Shown: positions 28,346-37,121, counted from the first letter of the stretch. The stretch is DNA of 64,000 nt from an uncultured Rhodopila sp. (GCF_903915725.1 NZ_CAIWTY010000079.1:1-64000); one strand, 5' to 3'. Notes: generated by a model from the sequence alone, not told the origin. Made by a program: numbers and translations.

Positions 28346-29356
28346 ATGACATCTGACGACAGCCTTGTTACCGGCCGCGAGGGGCGCGTCGGCCGCATCC
28401 TGCTCAACCGGCCGAAGGCCCTGAATGCGCTCACGCTGCCGATGATCCGCGCGTGCACCCGGATGCTGCGTGATTGGGCGGAAGATCCGCATGTGCATGC
28501 CGTGCTGATCGAGGGTGCAGGCGATCGCGCCTTTTGCGCCGGCGGCGACATCCGCGCCCTGCGTGACGCCCGGGTGTCCGGCGACCAGGCATTCGTGGAC
28601 AGCTTCTTCAGTGAGGAATACGCGCTGAACCTGCTGATCGCGACGTACCCGAAACCTTGTATCGCACTGATCGACGGGCTGTGCATGGGCGGCGGCATCG
28701 GCGTGTCCGTGCACGCCCCCTACCGCGTGGCCACCGAACACGCCGCCTTCGCCATGCCGGAGACCGCCATCGGCTTCTTCCCCGATATCGGCGCCACGTT
28801 CTTTCTGCCCCGCTTCCCGGGCGAACTCGGCACGTATCTCGGCCTGACCGGCACACGGATGACGGGCGCGGATGCGGTGCATGCCGGCTTCGCCACGCAT
28901 TTCACGCCGCGCGCGCGACTGGCCGACCTCGCGGCGGCGCTGGCGCGGGACGGAGTCGCGGTCCTGGCGGCGTTCGACGAAACCCTGCCGGCGTTCTCCC
29001 TGGCGCCGCACCGTGCCGCCATTGATCGCTGTTTCGCCGCCGATACGGTGGCCGAGATCATTGCACGGTTAAGCGCCGAAGACGCCGGTTGGGCCTCCTC
29101 GGCGCTGAAGGCGCTGCGCGCTGCATCGCCGTCCGCCCTGCATTGGACATTGCTTGCGCTGCGGCGCGGCCGCGACCTGAGCTTGAAGCAGGCGCTGGAC
29201 GCTGAATTTGCGTTGACCCGTGCCACCATGGCGCATCCGGATTTTACCGAGGGAGTGCGCGCCATGGTGGTGGACAAGGACCGCTCGCCACGCTGGCAGC
29301 CCGCGCGGATCGAGGATGTCGATCCGGCGGTAATCGATGCATTATTTATGAGTTGA
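28346..29356 (+). CDS. 3-hydroxyisobutyryl-CoA hydrolase (enoyl-CoA hydratase family)
   Basis: A 336-residue crotonase-fold enzyme. GRILLNRPKALNALTLPMI, AFCAGGDIRAL (oxyanion hole), GLCMGGGIGVSVHAPYRVAT and AFAMPETAIGFFPDIG match the hydrolase branch, which uses the Glu of MPE and the Asp of FPD. It cleaves 3-hydroxyisobutyryl-CoA in valine breakdown. The C-terminal extension (MVVDKDRSPRWQPARIEDV) is also typical. AGGAG lies nine bases before ATG 28346. The MBL gene follows by 15 bases, likely the same transcript. Confidence 0.86.
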   Translation: MTSDDSLVTGREGRVGRILLNRPKALNALTLPMIRACTRMLRDWAEDPHVHAVLIEGAGDRAFCAGGDIRALRDARVSGDQAFVDSFFSEEYALNLLIATYPKPCIALIDGLCMGGGIGVSVHAPYRVATEHAAFAMPETAIGFFPDIGATFFLPRFPGELGTYLGLTGTRMTGADAVHAGFATHFTPRARLADLAAALARDGVAVLAAFDETLPAFSLAPHRAAIDRCFAADTVAEIIARLSAEDAGWASSALKALRAASPSALHWTLLALRRGRDLSLKQALDAEFALTRATMAHPDFTEGVRAMVVDKDRSPRWQPARIEDVDPAVIDALFMS

Positions 29357-29371
29357 AACGGAAAAGATCGC

Positions 29372-30235
29372 ATGCCCGCCTTCATCTGCACGAGCTGCGG
29401 CAGCCAGTACCGGAACTCCGGGACGCCGCCGGCGGGCTGCCTGATCTGTGAGGACGACCGTCAATCCGTCAATCCGGCAGGCCAGGCGTGGACGACGCAG
29501 GAGGCCATGCGCAGGACGTATTTCAACGCGTTTCGGCGGCTGGAGCGTGGGCTGATGGGCATCGGCACGTTTCCGTCCTTTGCCATCGGACAGCGTGCCC
29601 TGCTGCTGCGCAGGCCGGAGGGCAACATCCTATGGGACTGCATCAGCTTCCTCGATGAGGCGACGTTGACCCTGGTGTCGGCATTGGGCGGTATTTCGGC
29701 GATCGCCTGCTCGCACCCGCATTTCATCGGCGCCGCGGTGGAGTGGAGCCACGCCTTCGGCAACGTTCCGGTCCATGTGCACGGCATGGACCGCCAATAC
29801 GTTCCACACCTGGACTCCGTCATCGCCTTTTGGGAAGCCGATCGGCTTGAGCTGGCAGAGGGCGTGACGGCGATCCGCTGCGGCGGGCACTTCCCCGGCA
29901 GCAGCGTGCTGCACTGGGAACACGGCGGCGCGAACGGCGAAGGTGCGCTGCTGGCCGGCGACACGCTGCAGGTGCGGCCCGGCGGGGGGATCAGCTTCAT
30001 GCACAGCTATCTTAACATGATCCCGCTGGATGCGCTGACGGTGGAGCGGATCGGGGATACCCTGGCGTCCTGGCGGTTCGAGACAATCTATGGCGGTTGG
30101 TGGGATCGGGTAGTTCCGGTCAACGCCAGGCAGGTACTGGCTGACTCGGTGGCGCGTTACATCGGGGCGGTGACGGGGAAACCCGGCTTGCGCGGTCACA
30201 CCGAGGTGTTCATCGGTGAAGCGGAAGATCTTTAG
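29372..30235 (+). CDS. MBL-fold metallo-hydrolase with N-terminal zinc ribbon
   Basis: A 287-residue protein. C6-x2-C9 and C23-x2-C26 form a rubredoxin-like zinc ribbon at the N-terminus. The rest reads as a metallo-beta-lactamase fold (NILWDCISFLDEATL, ISAIACSHPHFIGAAVEWS, GGHFPGSSVLHW, LLAGDTLQV). The usual HxHxDH metal motif is altered to SHPHFIGAAVEW, which keeps two His at best, while GGHFPGS and AGDT supply the later ligands. Metal content or activity may differ from the family. It probably shares a transcript with the acyl-CoA hydrolase, which could hint at acyl-thioester chemistry. Confidence 0.78.
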   Translation: MPAFICTSCGSQYRNSGTPPAGCLICEDDRQSVNPAGQAWTTQEAMRRTYFNAFRRLERGLMGIGTFPSFAIGQRALLLRRPEGNILWDCISFLDEATLTLVSALGGISAIACSHPHFIGAAVEWSHAFGNVPVHVHGMDRQYVPHLDSVIAFWEADRLELAEGVTAIRCGGHFPGSSVLHWEHGGANGEGALLAGDTLQVRPGGGISFMHSYLNMIPLDALTVERIGDTLASWRFETIYGGWWDRVVPVNARQVLADSVARYIGAVTGKPGLRGHTEVFIGEAEDL

Positions 30236-30269
30236 CGGACTTCGCGGACGGCGATGCGAGGTCTTGGTA

Positions 30270-30315
30270 CAGCCGCACCGCGAGGCGTGGATGGTCCGCC
30301 TCCGCGGACCATGAC
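30270..30315. repeat. Half copy of the dispersed palindromic repeat
   Basis: Right arm only: CCGCACCGCGAGGCGTGGATGG, then a GGTCCGC/GCGGACC hairpin and CATGAC. It closely matches the right arm of the copy at 41918, apart from the hairpin bases. Confidence 0.6.
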
Positions 30316-30427
30316 GGTAGCAGCGGCTATCTTGGCTTAAAATGTCCGGTCTTCGTCGCGCCGGGAACTTTCCAGTTGGTAGCGATCCGCTCATGCTGGG
30401 GCTTCGCTTCAAACCGGGAGTCCTCAT

Positions 30428-30967
30428 ATGTCCGAAACCGCCTTGCTCGTTATCGATGCCCAGGAATCCTTCCGCCACATGCCGTATTGGACCGACATCG
30501 ATCTGGCGCCGTTCGCCGATCGGCTGCAGGCGCTGGCCGACGGCGCGCGGCAGCTTGATATCCGCGTCGCGCAGGTCTTTCATGTGCGGGAAGGCAGTCC
30601 GTTCGCGCCGGATTCCGGTCTGGTGACCACGCTGTCGCCGCTGCGCCTCCAGCCGGATGCCGTGTTCCACAAGCGCAAGCACAGCGCGCTTGTCGGCACC
30701 GGCCTGGATGAATGGCTGACGCAACACGGCATCCGCCGCCTGATCATCTCCGGCATCCGCACCGAGCAATGCTGCGAAACGACCGCCCGGCATGCCTCCG
30801 ATCTGGGTTGGACCGTGGACTATGTGACCGAGGCGACCCTGACCTTCGCGATGACCGACGCGGACGGCCGCATTCATGGCGCGGAACAAATTAAACGACA
30901 CACCGAAATGGTGCTGGCCGGCCGCTTCGCGCGCATTGCCTCGGTTGAGCAGGCGCTGGCCGGATGA
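30428..30967 (+). CDS. Isochorismatase-family cysteine hydrolase
   Basis: A 179-residue cytoplasmic hydrolase. LLVIDAQESF gives D10, FHKRKHSAL gives the Lys and GIRTEQCCETTARHA gives the nucleophile Cys115 or 116, so the Asp-Lys-Cys triad is complete. Related enzymes split amides (nicotinamidase, carbamoylsarcosine amidase); the substrate is not predictable. GGGAG precedes ATG 30428. The stop overlaps the AraC-type regulator start (ATGA), so the regulator probably controls or senses its pathway. Confidence 0.83.
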   Translation: MSETALLVIDAQESFRHMPYWTDIDLAPFADRLQALADGARQLDIRVAQVFHVREGSPFAPDSGLVTTLSPLRLQPDAVFHKRKHSALVGTGLDEWLTQHGIRRLIISGIRTEQCCETTARHASDLGWTVDYVTEATLTFAMTDADGRIHGAEQIKRHTEMVLAGRFARIASVEQALAG

Positions 30968-31947
30968 CCGATGCGCCGCGCATCCCCGTCCTGGTGGTGC
31001 TGCCGCCACGCGTGCTGCTGCTGGATGTAGCAGGGCCGATCGAGGTGCTGCGGATCGCCAACCGGGTGCAGGACAAGGTTGGGTTCGACGTCGGCTTTGC
31101 CGCGCCCGCCCCGGTTGTCGGCTGCTCCATCGGCATTGGCCTGACCGGGGCGGGACCGTTGCCGGATCGTCTGGACGCCGGAACGATGGTTCTGGTCTGC
31201 GGCTCGGCGGCGGTTCCGTTCGGCCCCGTTCCGGATGCGCCCGCGGATGCGAAGGCCGAGGAAGCCATCGTCGCCTGGCTGCGGCACGCGGTTCGTCCGG
31301 GCATCACGCTCATTTCGATCTGCGAGGGCGCTTTGCTCGCGGCGCGGGCCGGCCTGCTCGACGGCTACACCTGCACCACGCATCATGCGTGCTGCGAGCG
31401 TCTGGCAGCCCTGGCCCCGGCGGCACGCGTGCTGCAAAACCGGCTGTTTGTCGAAGATCGCGACCGGCTGAGCAGCGCCGGCGTCACGGCCGGGATCGAT
31501 TTGATGCTGTATCTTGTCGCTGGCCTGGCAGATTCGGCCGCGGCGCTGGCAGTAGCCCGGGCGCTGGTGGTGTATTTGCGGCGCGGCCCGGACGATCCGC
31601 AGCTATCGGCCTGGCTGGAAGGCCGCAATCATTTGCATCCGGCGGTTCACCGGGCGCAGGACGCACTGGCAGCCGATCCGGGGCGGGAATGGTCGCTGGA
31701 GGGGCTCGCGCATGAGGCGCATCTCAGTCCGCGGCATCTGTCGCGGCTTTTTCCGCTGCACGCCGGCATGACAGTTACCGATGCGGTCACCCGCGCGCGG
31801 GTCGCCCTGGCGCGCGATCTGCTGTCGCAGACGCGGCTCGACATGGAGAGCGTGGCGGAGCGCGCCGGATTTGGTTCGGCGCGCCATATGCGGCGCGTGT
31901 GGCGGCGCTTTTATCCGGCGCCGCCACTGGCGATCCGGCGGGTGTGA
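30964..31947 (+). CDS. AraC-family regulator with DJ-1/PfpI-like sensor domain (FtrA type)
   Basis: A 327-residue transcription factor. Residues 7-190 form a class I glutamine-amidotransferase-like domain with Cys120 in ISICEGALLAARAG, the elbow position. Residues about 230-327 carry the double helix-turn-helix (WSLEGLAHEAHLSPRHLSRLF, then DMESVAERAGFGSARHMRRVWRR). Relatives control amino-acid or amine catabolism. Overlap with the isochorismatase-type gene suggests that gene belongs to its regulon. Confidence 0.87.
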   Translation: MTDAPRIPVLVVLPPRVLLLDVAGPIEVLRIANRVQDKVGFDVGFAAPAPVVGCSIGIGLTGAGPLPDRLDAGTMVLVCGSAAVPFGPVPDAPADAKAEEAIVAWLRHAVRPGITLISICEGALLAARAGLLDGYTCTTHHACCERLAALAPAARVLQNRLFVEDRDRLSSAGVTAGIDLMLYLVAGLADSAAALAVARALVVYLRRGPDDPQLSAWLEGRNHLHPAVHRAQDALAADPGREWSLEGLAHEAHLSPRHLSRLFPLHAGMTVTDAVTRARVALARDLLSQTRLDMESVAERAGFGSARHMRRVWRRFYPAPPLAIRRV

Positions 31948-31963
31948 TGCGCAAAGAAAACGT

Positions 31964-32449
31964 TCAGATCTGATCAGGCGCCGCCGCCGCATTCAGCAGG
32001 ATATAGCGCTCAATGCCGATCTGCTTGATCAGGTCGAACTGGCGGTCGAGGAAATCGACGTGCTCTTCCTCGCTTTCCAGAATATGCAAGAGCAGGTCGC
32101 GGGAAACGTAATCTCGTACGGTCTCGCAATAGGCGATCCCCGCCCTCAGATCCTCCAGCGCCTTCACCTCAACCTGCTGATCGGCTTTTAGAATTTCCTC
32201 AACCGTTTCGCCGACGAGCACCTGGTTCATGCGCTGCACGTTGGGCAACCCATCGAGGAAAAGGATACGCTGGATCAACAGATCGGCGTGTTTCATTTCG
32301 TCAATGGATTCTTCATACTCGTGCTTGCCAAGCTTGGTGACGCCCCAATGCAGCAGCACCCGCGAATGCAGGAAGTATTGATTGATCGCAGTGAGTTCGT
32401 TGGTTAGCTGGGTGTTCAGGTGCTCGACAACTTTAGGGTCCCGCAGCAT
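31964..32449 (-). CDS. bfr: Bacterioferritin
   Basis: A 161-residue iron-storage subunit forming a 24-mer with haem between dimers. With start ATG 32449 the numbering matches the family exactly: ferroxidase ligands E18, E51, H54, E94, E127 and H130, and haem ligand M52. That start also has GGAG six bases upstream (inside GGAGATGGGG), whereas the ATGs at 32461 and 32455 do not. The ferredoxin that releases its iron lies 79 bases upstream on the same strand. Confidence 0.95.
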   Translation of the reverse strand: MLRDPKVVEHLNTQLTNELTAINQYFLHSRVLLHWGVTKLGKHEYEESIDEMKHADLLIQRILFLDGLPNVQRMNQVLVGETVEEILKADQQVEVKALEDLRAGIAYCETVRDYVSRDLLLHILESEEEHVDFLDRQFDLIKQIGIERYILLNAAAAPDQI

Positions 32450-32528
32450 CCCCATCTCCATTCCGACAACGGGCTGATTCCCGTTGATCACCGTTTTCGA
32501 TAAGCAATATTGGTGCCACCGGCGGGGC

Positions 32529-32720
32529 TCACTCGGCCGCCATCGACGGTTCGCGCCTCTCCGCGGCATGGCGTTGCAACAATCTCGCAACGGCGGGGAC
32601 GCAGGTCCCGCACTGCGACCGGCAGCCGCACGCGGCGTAAACCCGGCTCGGCCGGGTGCTGTCGATCAGAGACGCGGCCTGGAGCAGCATCCGGTCGGTC
32701 AGCGCATTGCAGATGCACAT
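32529..32720 (-). CDS. bfd: Bacterioferritin-associated [2Fe-2S] ferredoxin
   Basis: A 63-residue BFD-like protein. Four cysteines (CIC at the N-terminus, then CGCRSQCGTC) match the two-plus-two iron-sulfur ligand layout, and PAVARLLQRH closes the fold. It reduces ferritin haem to free stored iron. I start at ATG 32720; a TTG two codons upstream is less likely. It is encoded with bfr, as in most proteobacteria, and is probably raised in iron shortage, though I see no clear Fur or Irr box. Confidence 0.9.
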   Translation of the reverse strand: MCICNALTDRMLLQAASLIDSTRPSRVYAACGCRSQCGTCVPAVARLLQRHAAERREPSMAAE

Positions 32721-32798
32721 GTACAAGGGCGAACTCCGCTTACACCGGTGGAGCGGTTCCTAGCTCAGTTGCAACTCGTTCGCAAGTGATCCGCGAGA

Positions 32799-32954
32799 TC
32801 AGGCGGTCTTCGCGTGTTCGCTGCCCGCACCATCGGCCTTTGGCGAGTCCTGCTGCAAACGGTCCTGCTGGGACGACACGACATAGAGAACCCGCGACAA
32901 TGCGCCGAAGGTCACGAGGCACATCAACAGATACAATGCACCGCCGACAGTCAT
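32799..32954 (-). CDS. Tiny single-pass membrane protein, 51 residues
   Basis: Below the usual length cut-off. ATG 32954 has CAGGAG ten bases upstream. The peptide starts MTVGGALYLLMCLVTFGALSR, a clear transmembrane helix. A polar cytoplasmic-type tail follows (SSQQDRLQQD, then DGAGSEHAKTA). Good ribosome site, hydrophobic design and host codon use support a real gene. It lies just upstream of bfd/bfr and divergent from the desaturase. I know no family; a respiratory or transport accessory peptide is possible. Confidence 0.6.
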   Translation of the reverse strand: MTVGGALYLLMCLVTFGALSRVLYVVSSQQDRLQQDSPKADGAGSEHAKTA

Positions 32955-33159
32955 GGTGGTTTTCTCCTGGACATGGTTTCAGGCGGCAGGGTGAGGTCGC
33001 GCAGGTTACGCGGCATTGACGCGCGTCAACCATTCCTCCCGGCTCGCTCTTTCATTCGCGTGCCGGGTCACCATCTGCGTTAGGCTGCCTGAATGCCGCG
33101 GCGCGAACAGCCGCCCGCCCCGGACGCCGCCGAACCCGGCCATCGAAAAGACCCTTCCC

Positions 33160-34212
33160 ATGCATCCAGACGCTGTGCCGACCCCCGAAGCTGGGGCTGC
33201 TGCCGCTCAAGCGGACCGCCGGACGATGCTGGCAAGGCTGGCGCCGTTCCAGGTGCCATCGTTGCCGCGCAGCCTGGCGCAGGTGATCACGACAGCGGCG
33301 CCATACGCCGCTTCGATCGCCTTCATGTATTATGCATACTATCATCTGTCGCCCTGGATCTCACTGGCGCTGGCGCTGCCGACGGCGGGCCTGGTGGTGC
33401 GGATTTTCATCATCCAGCACGATTGCGGCCACGGTTCGTTCTTCCGGTCGCGCTGGGCGAACGCGACCGTCGGCTCGGTCTGCAGCCTGCTGACCTTCAC
33501 CCCGTTCACGCTCTGGCGGCGGCATCACGCCGCGCATCACGCCATTTGGAACAACCTCGACAAGCGGCCCGGCGGCGGGGATATCTATTCAAGCTGCATG
33601 ACCTTGCAGGAGTATGAGGCGCTGAGTCCGCTGCGGCGGAGGCTGTATCGCGCCGCGCTGCATCCACTGGTGGCGCAGCTTTTGCTGCCGCCGGTGCTGT
33701 TCGTGCTGCTGTATCGGATCCCGCTCGACACGCCGAAGGCGTGGCGCAGGGAGCGAATGGCGGTTTACCTTACCAATCTCGGCATTGGCGCGCTGCTGGC
33801 GACCCTGATTGTTCTGCTCGGCTGGCAGTCGGTTCTGTTGGTGCAGCTTCCAGTCATTGTTTTGGCGTCGATCATCGGGGTGTGGCTGTTTTCGGTACAA
33901 CATCGTTTTGAGGGTTCGCTGTGGGCGCGCCAGGGTGAATGGACGGCGATGGGTGCCTCGCTGAAAGGCAGTTCCTGGCTGCGGCTGCCGCGGGTGCTGC
34001 AGTGGTTCACCGGCAATATCGGGTTTCACCACGTGCATCATTTGCTGCCGCGGGTGCCGAACTACCGGTTGCAGGCGTGCCACGCCTCGGACCCGGTGTT
34101 CGCCGAAACGGCGACCGGGCTGACGTTCTGGCAGGCGCTGCGGGCGCCGAGTTTCACGCTTTTTGATGAGGCGCGGGGCCGGATGGTGCGGTTTCCGCGC
34201 CGGCGGGAGTAG
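33160..34212 (+). CDS. Membrane fatty-acid desaturase
   Basis: A 350-residue di-iron membrane enzyme. The three histidine boxes are visible: HDCGH (87-91), HHAAHH (122-127) and HHVHH near residue 289. Paired transmembrane helices lie around them (for example VITTAAPYAASIAFMYYAYYHL). It would insert double bonds into acyl lipids to adjust membrane fluidity; box spacing suits the delta-12/omega-6-like group. ATG 33160 places about 40 soluble residues before the first helix. Confidence 0.87.
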   Translation: MHPDAVPTPEAGAAAAQADRRTMLARLAPFQVPSLPRSLAQVITTAAPYAASIAFMYYAYYHLSPWISLALALPTAGLVVRIFIIQHDCGHGSFFRSRWANATVGSVCSLLTFTPFTLWRRHHAAHHAIWNNLDKRPGGGDIYSSCMTLQEYEALSPLRRRLYRAALHPLVAQLLLPPVLFVLLYRIPLDTPKAWRRERMAVYLTNLGIGALLATLIVLLGWQSVLLVQLPVIVLASIIGVWLFSVQHRFEGSLWARQGEWTAMGASLKGSSWLRLPRVLQWFTGNIGFHHVHHLLPRVPNYRLQACHASDPVFAETATGLTFWQALRAPSFTLFDEARGRMVRFPRRRE

Positions 34213-34304
34213 CGAGGCGCTCAGATCAGATGCTCGATGGCCGGTTTTCCTCGGACCGGGGATGATCCGTGCGACGCCGGTGCGATGGGAGCTCCGGCGT
34301 GGTT

Positions 34305-34658
34305 TTACAATCGGATCTCCGCCGAAAGCCGATCGGCCGTGGTGCGCACATGGCCTTGGGAGCGATCGACCAGGCCGGCTTCCTCCAGCGCCCGGACGTC
34401 CGCCTGCACCCGGCGCAAGTGCCGGCCGAGATGACGCGCCAGCGCCGAGACGGAAACCTCGGGATGGGCGTGCAGGTGGCGCAGCAGGCGATATCGTTCA
34501 CCGGTCATGACCCCGGCCAGGGCTTCCCACGATTCGAACGCCAGGACGCGATCGGGGGCGCCGGTTTCGCCGCGTTCGGCCTGCTCCCATGCGTGGCGGA
34601 AGGCGGCGAGGTCTTCCGCCAGGCTGCCGCCGACGATCAGCTTGATCTCGTCAGTCAT
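34305..34658 (-). CDS. TumA-type antitoxin/HTH regulator
   Basis: A 117-residue protein with a MarR-like winged helix at about 50-110: LAGVMTGERYRLLRHLHAHPEV, SALARHLGRHLRRVQADVRALEEAGLV. This is the HVO_A0114/TumA-type DNA-binding partner of TumE toxins. Its start (ATG 34658) overlaps the toxin stop by eight bases, so toxin precedes antitoxin. The antitoxin would bind the toxin and repress the shared promoter. Confidence 0.75.
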   Translation of the reverse strand: MTDEIKLIVGGSLAEDLAAFRHAWEQAERGETGAPDRVLAFESWEALAGVMTGERYRLLRHLHAHPEVSVSALARHLGRHLRRVQADVRALEEAGLVDRSQGHVRTTADRLSAEIRL

Positions 34659-34953
34659 TGTTGCCTTCCTTTGCGCGAAGCGCGTCCACGTCGGCCTGAA
34701 AATCGACCAGCAGTTTATCGAGCGATTGGAAGATATAGGGCGTTTCCATCGCATCGAGATGGCGATGATCTCCCTTTCCCCGCTCGTTGTCATACGCCAC
34801 CGCCCGGCGACCGGGATAACCGTAAAATAGACTATACTTGAACCGGTGCGCGGAACCGGGAACCGGTTTGGGCAGCAGCCACAATTTCAGCTCGGAAATC
34901 GCGCCATCATCGTAATACCGGCGGCGATGCAGCAGCAGGACCGCTTTGGCCAT
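34651..34953 (-). CDS. TumE-type toxin (DUF6516)
   Basis: A 100-residue protein. KAVLLLHRRRYYDDGAISELKLWLLPKPVPGS, FKYSLFYGYPGRRAVAYDNERGKGDHRH and YIFQSLDKLLVDFQADV follow the TumE/DUF6516 pattern closely. I prefer ATG 34953, which fits the family start; ATG 34965 adds four residues. It overlaps the HTH antitoxin gene downstream. The toxic target of this family is not settled as far as I know. Confidence 0.78.
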   Translation of the reverse strand: MAKAVLLLHRRRYYDDGAISELKLWLLPKPVPGSAHRFKYSLFYGYPGRRAVAYDNERGKGDHRHLDAMETPYIFQSLDKLLVDFQADVDALRAKEGNND

Positions 34954-35123
34954 CGCACGGCCCATGACATTTTTTGTCGTAGGCTGTCAAGGGCGTTTTC
35001 AAGCGCCCGCTGCAGAGAGGAAGCCGGCGGGCGTGTCGAACGGCGCGACCTGCAAATCGGGAGGACCATCCCCGGGATCGGCCGTCAGGAGTCGGATGTC
35101 GCGCCTCTGGGCTTGGCTGGCGC

Positions 35124-35435
35124 TCAATGCTCCACGCGCGCAAACGCAATGACGGCGCTGAGAATGACCAGAGCCTGAACGCCGAGGGCAGCGACCACCA
35201 GCCACTTCGTTATCCGGACCTTGGTGTTCGCTAGCCCGGCGCGAAACTCCAAGCTGATGACCTCGATATCCGCCTTCGTGAAAAGGCCGGTTAGATCATG
35301 TTTGCTCGCGATCTCTGCCATGGACAGGGCGTCCGCCAGAGCCGACGCGAATGCGCGGACCTCCTCCGCAGAGAACCCACCGGCCTCCAGCAGCCGATCG
35401 GCGAGTTTCAGGGTGTCGAACGGGACGGCGGTCAT
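35124..35435 (-). CDS. DUF1640-like coiled-coil membrane protein
   Basis: A 103-residue protein. FDTLKLADRLLEAGGFSAEEVRAFASALADAL resembles the DUF1640/CCDC90 start. A short helical stretch follows (IASKHDLTGLFTKADIEVISLEF), then one transmembrane helix at the C-terminus (ITKWLVVAALGVQALVILSAVIAFA). Usually found as a lone small gene of unknown function. GGAGA lies upstream of ATG 35435. Confidence 0.7.
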   Translation of the reverse strand: MTAVPFDTLKLADRLLEAGGFSAEEVRAFASALADALSMAEIASKHDLTGLFTKADIEVISLEFRAGLANTKVRITKWLVVAALGVQALVILSAVIAFARVEH

Positions 35436-35546
35436 CCGAAAGTCTCCAGTAGACTTATAGTGGGAGATGGCTGCGCTTTTGCGCACCAGCACCAGCGGCC
35501 AAATCCCTCGGGGGCACCATCTCCACCGTTCAGCCCCCCGCTATCT

Positions 35547-36137
35547 TCACCCCCGCCCGGCTGGCTGGTTCTCCAACAACCCGTTCACGTCGCGACGCGA
35601 GACTTCGAAATCAGCCGCCGATATGATCCGTGCGTCAACCGATGAAACGAGTTTGAGGCTCACGTACACCCGATCGTAACTGACCGCGTAGGTGCCGGTG
35701 AGGACCGCGGCGGCGTTGGGCGCATGGCCAACTACGTGCCGGTTCCGCGACAGCACGAAATCGCCTTGGCCGGGTTCCAGGTGAACGCCCGAACGAAGGC
35801 GCACCTCCGACACCGAGCGGCCATCCTGGACAAGCCTCGTCTTGATCAGGTCCGATACGATGTTGCCGAGCGGAGAACTGGCATCGACATTCTGCGCGTC
35901 CGAAACGGATGCGACAATCAGCGGGGTTGCGCTGGTCACGTCGGGCGCGCCGGCCAGGATAAGGTCCACGCTGCGATACGTCAGCGAACCGAGGTCGCCG
36001 CGCGCGGTTGGCGCGGCCCCGATGGTGGCGCTACCGAATCCAGGGATTGGCGGATCGAGAAGAGGGGCGCACGCCGCGCTTGAAAGCGCTATTGGAAGCA
36101 CGACCGCAAGAAACCGCAAGGCGTCTGTCTTTGTCAT
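35547..36137 (-). CDS. FlgO-like outer-membrane lipoprotein
   Basis: A 196-residue protein. The signal peptide ends in lipobox SSAAC (Cys about 23). The body fits the FlgO domain: ATPLIVASVSDAQNVDASSPLGNIVSDLIKTRLVQDG, VSEVRLRSG, VLTGTYAVSYDRVYVSLKLVSS, IISAADFEV. FlgO was described in Vibrio as a flagellum-associated lipoprotein, but no flagellar gene lies nearby, so here it is probably a general envelope protein. It follows another lipoprotein gene by 15 bases on the same strand. Confidence 0.75.
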   Translation of the reverse strand: MTKTDALRFLAVVLPIALSSAACAPLLDPPIPGFGSATIGAAPTARGDLGSLTYRSVDLILAGAPDVTSATPLIVASVSDAQNVDASSPLGNIVSDLIKTRLVQDGRSVSEVRLRSGVHLEPGQGDFVLSRNRHVVGHAPNAAAVLTGTYAVSYDRVYVSLKLVSSVDARIISAADFEVSRRDVNGLLENQPAGRG

Positions 36138-36152
36138 ATCCCGATCCCCGGG

Positions 36153-36800
36153 TTACGGCTGATAACGAACCGGCACGGCCGGCAGCTTCTGGCTTTCGCC
36201 CCAGGACGAGGCCGGAGCCAGATCAATACTTCGCGCGTACAATCCGATGTCGCCGTTACGTATGTAGACTCGGTCACGCATGCGCATGAGGACGCTGTCG
36301 GCCGATACGACCGTTGCTTCCCAAACTGCCTCGGCGTTCGACCGCGGCACCGCGGCCAAGGCATCGACAAGGACTTCCCCGGCCGCCAGAAGCCCGAGCG
36401 GGTTATCGCGGGGACTCCATTGCACGAAACTGACGCCAAGATTGACCACGGTCGCGTTAAGCATGGTGCGTGAGACTGCCCCTCCGCGCCGCAAGACATC
36501 CGCTTCGATTTCGCTCCCCACTTCCCGCAGGAAGGCACTATCGGGCGCCTCAACCCGCACGAATATCGGCCGCGGCGGAGGCTGCGCGGGCGCTTGCTGT
36601 GGCGCTGCCGGGGCCGGCAACAGCCCTGTTGCCGCCATTTGGGCTGTTATCTCGTGCGCGACCCCGTCCCAGTCGCGGACAGTGTTCTCGCTTTTCTGAA
36701 AGGACGGCGACTTAGGGCTGACAGCGGGTTGACTGCAAGCAGACAGTAGTAGTGCTGCGGCTCCCAGGCAGACGCCGATGCGGCTATGGATTGGTATCAT
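36153..36800 (-). CDS. Lipoprotein of unknown function, first of a lipoprotein pair
   Basis: A 215-residue lipoprotein. Started at ATG 36800, the signal peptide is RIGVCLGAAALLLSAC with a standard lipobox. A Pro/Ala/Gln-rich linker (about 65-85) separates a short N-terminal part from a strand-rich domain (RPIFVRVEAPDSAFLREVG, ATVVNLGVSFVQWS, AVWEATVVSADSVLMRMRDRVYIR). It likely works with the FlgO-like protein encoded just downstream. No family is recognised. Confidence 0.62.
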   Translation of the reverse strand: MIPIHSRIGVCLGAAALLLSACSQPAVSPKSPSFQKSENTVRDWDGVAHEITAQMAATGLLPAPAAPQQAPAQPPPRPIFVRVEAPDSAFLREVGSEIEADVLRRGGAVSRTMLNATVVNLGVSFVQWSPRDNPLGLLAAGEVLVDALAAVPRSNAEAVWEATVVSADSVLMRMRDRVYIRNGDIGLYARSIDLAPASSWGESQKLPAVPVRYQP

Positions 36801-37121
36801 TGAGCCAGCCCTTCCGAAACGGGATATATAATGCGTTTGTGTATTTGTGATAATATCATAATTGTTTTGGGTCAATGTTTCGGCCGGTGACTTTAGCGTT
36901 ACTTATCGCGGCTAACGGAATGGTGACGCTGTTGATTATATGCCGCTGCTCGCGAAGACGGCCCCCCGCCGGAGATACCGATTCCGGTCTGCCTACCGCC
37001 CATCCCGTCGCTGGTCGGCGAAACGCACCGGCATTCACCTCTAAACTCACCCTGCCGCCACCCATAGGGTATACTCCCCACGCCGCCCGATTCGCGGGCA
37101 CGGCGCGGGACCCGGACCTGA

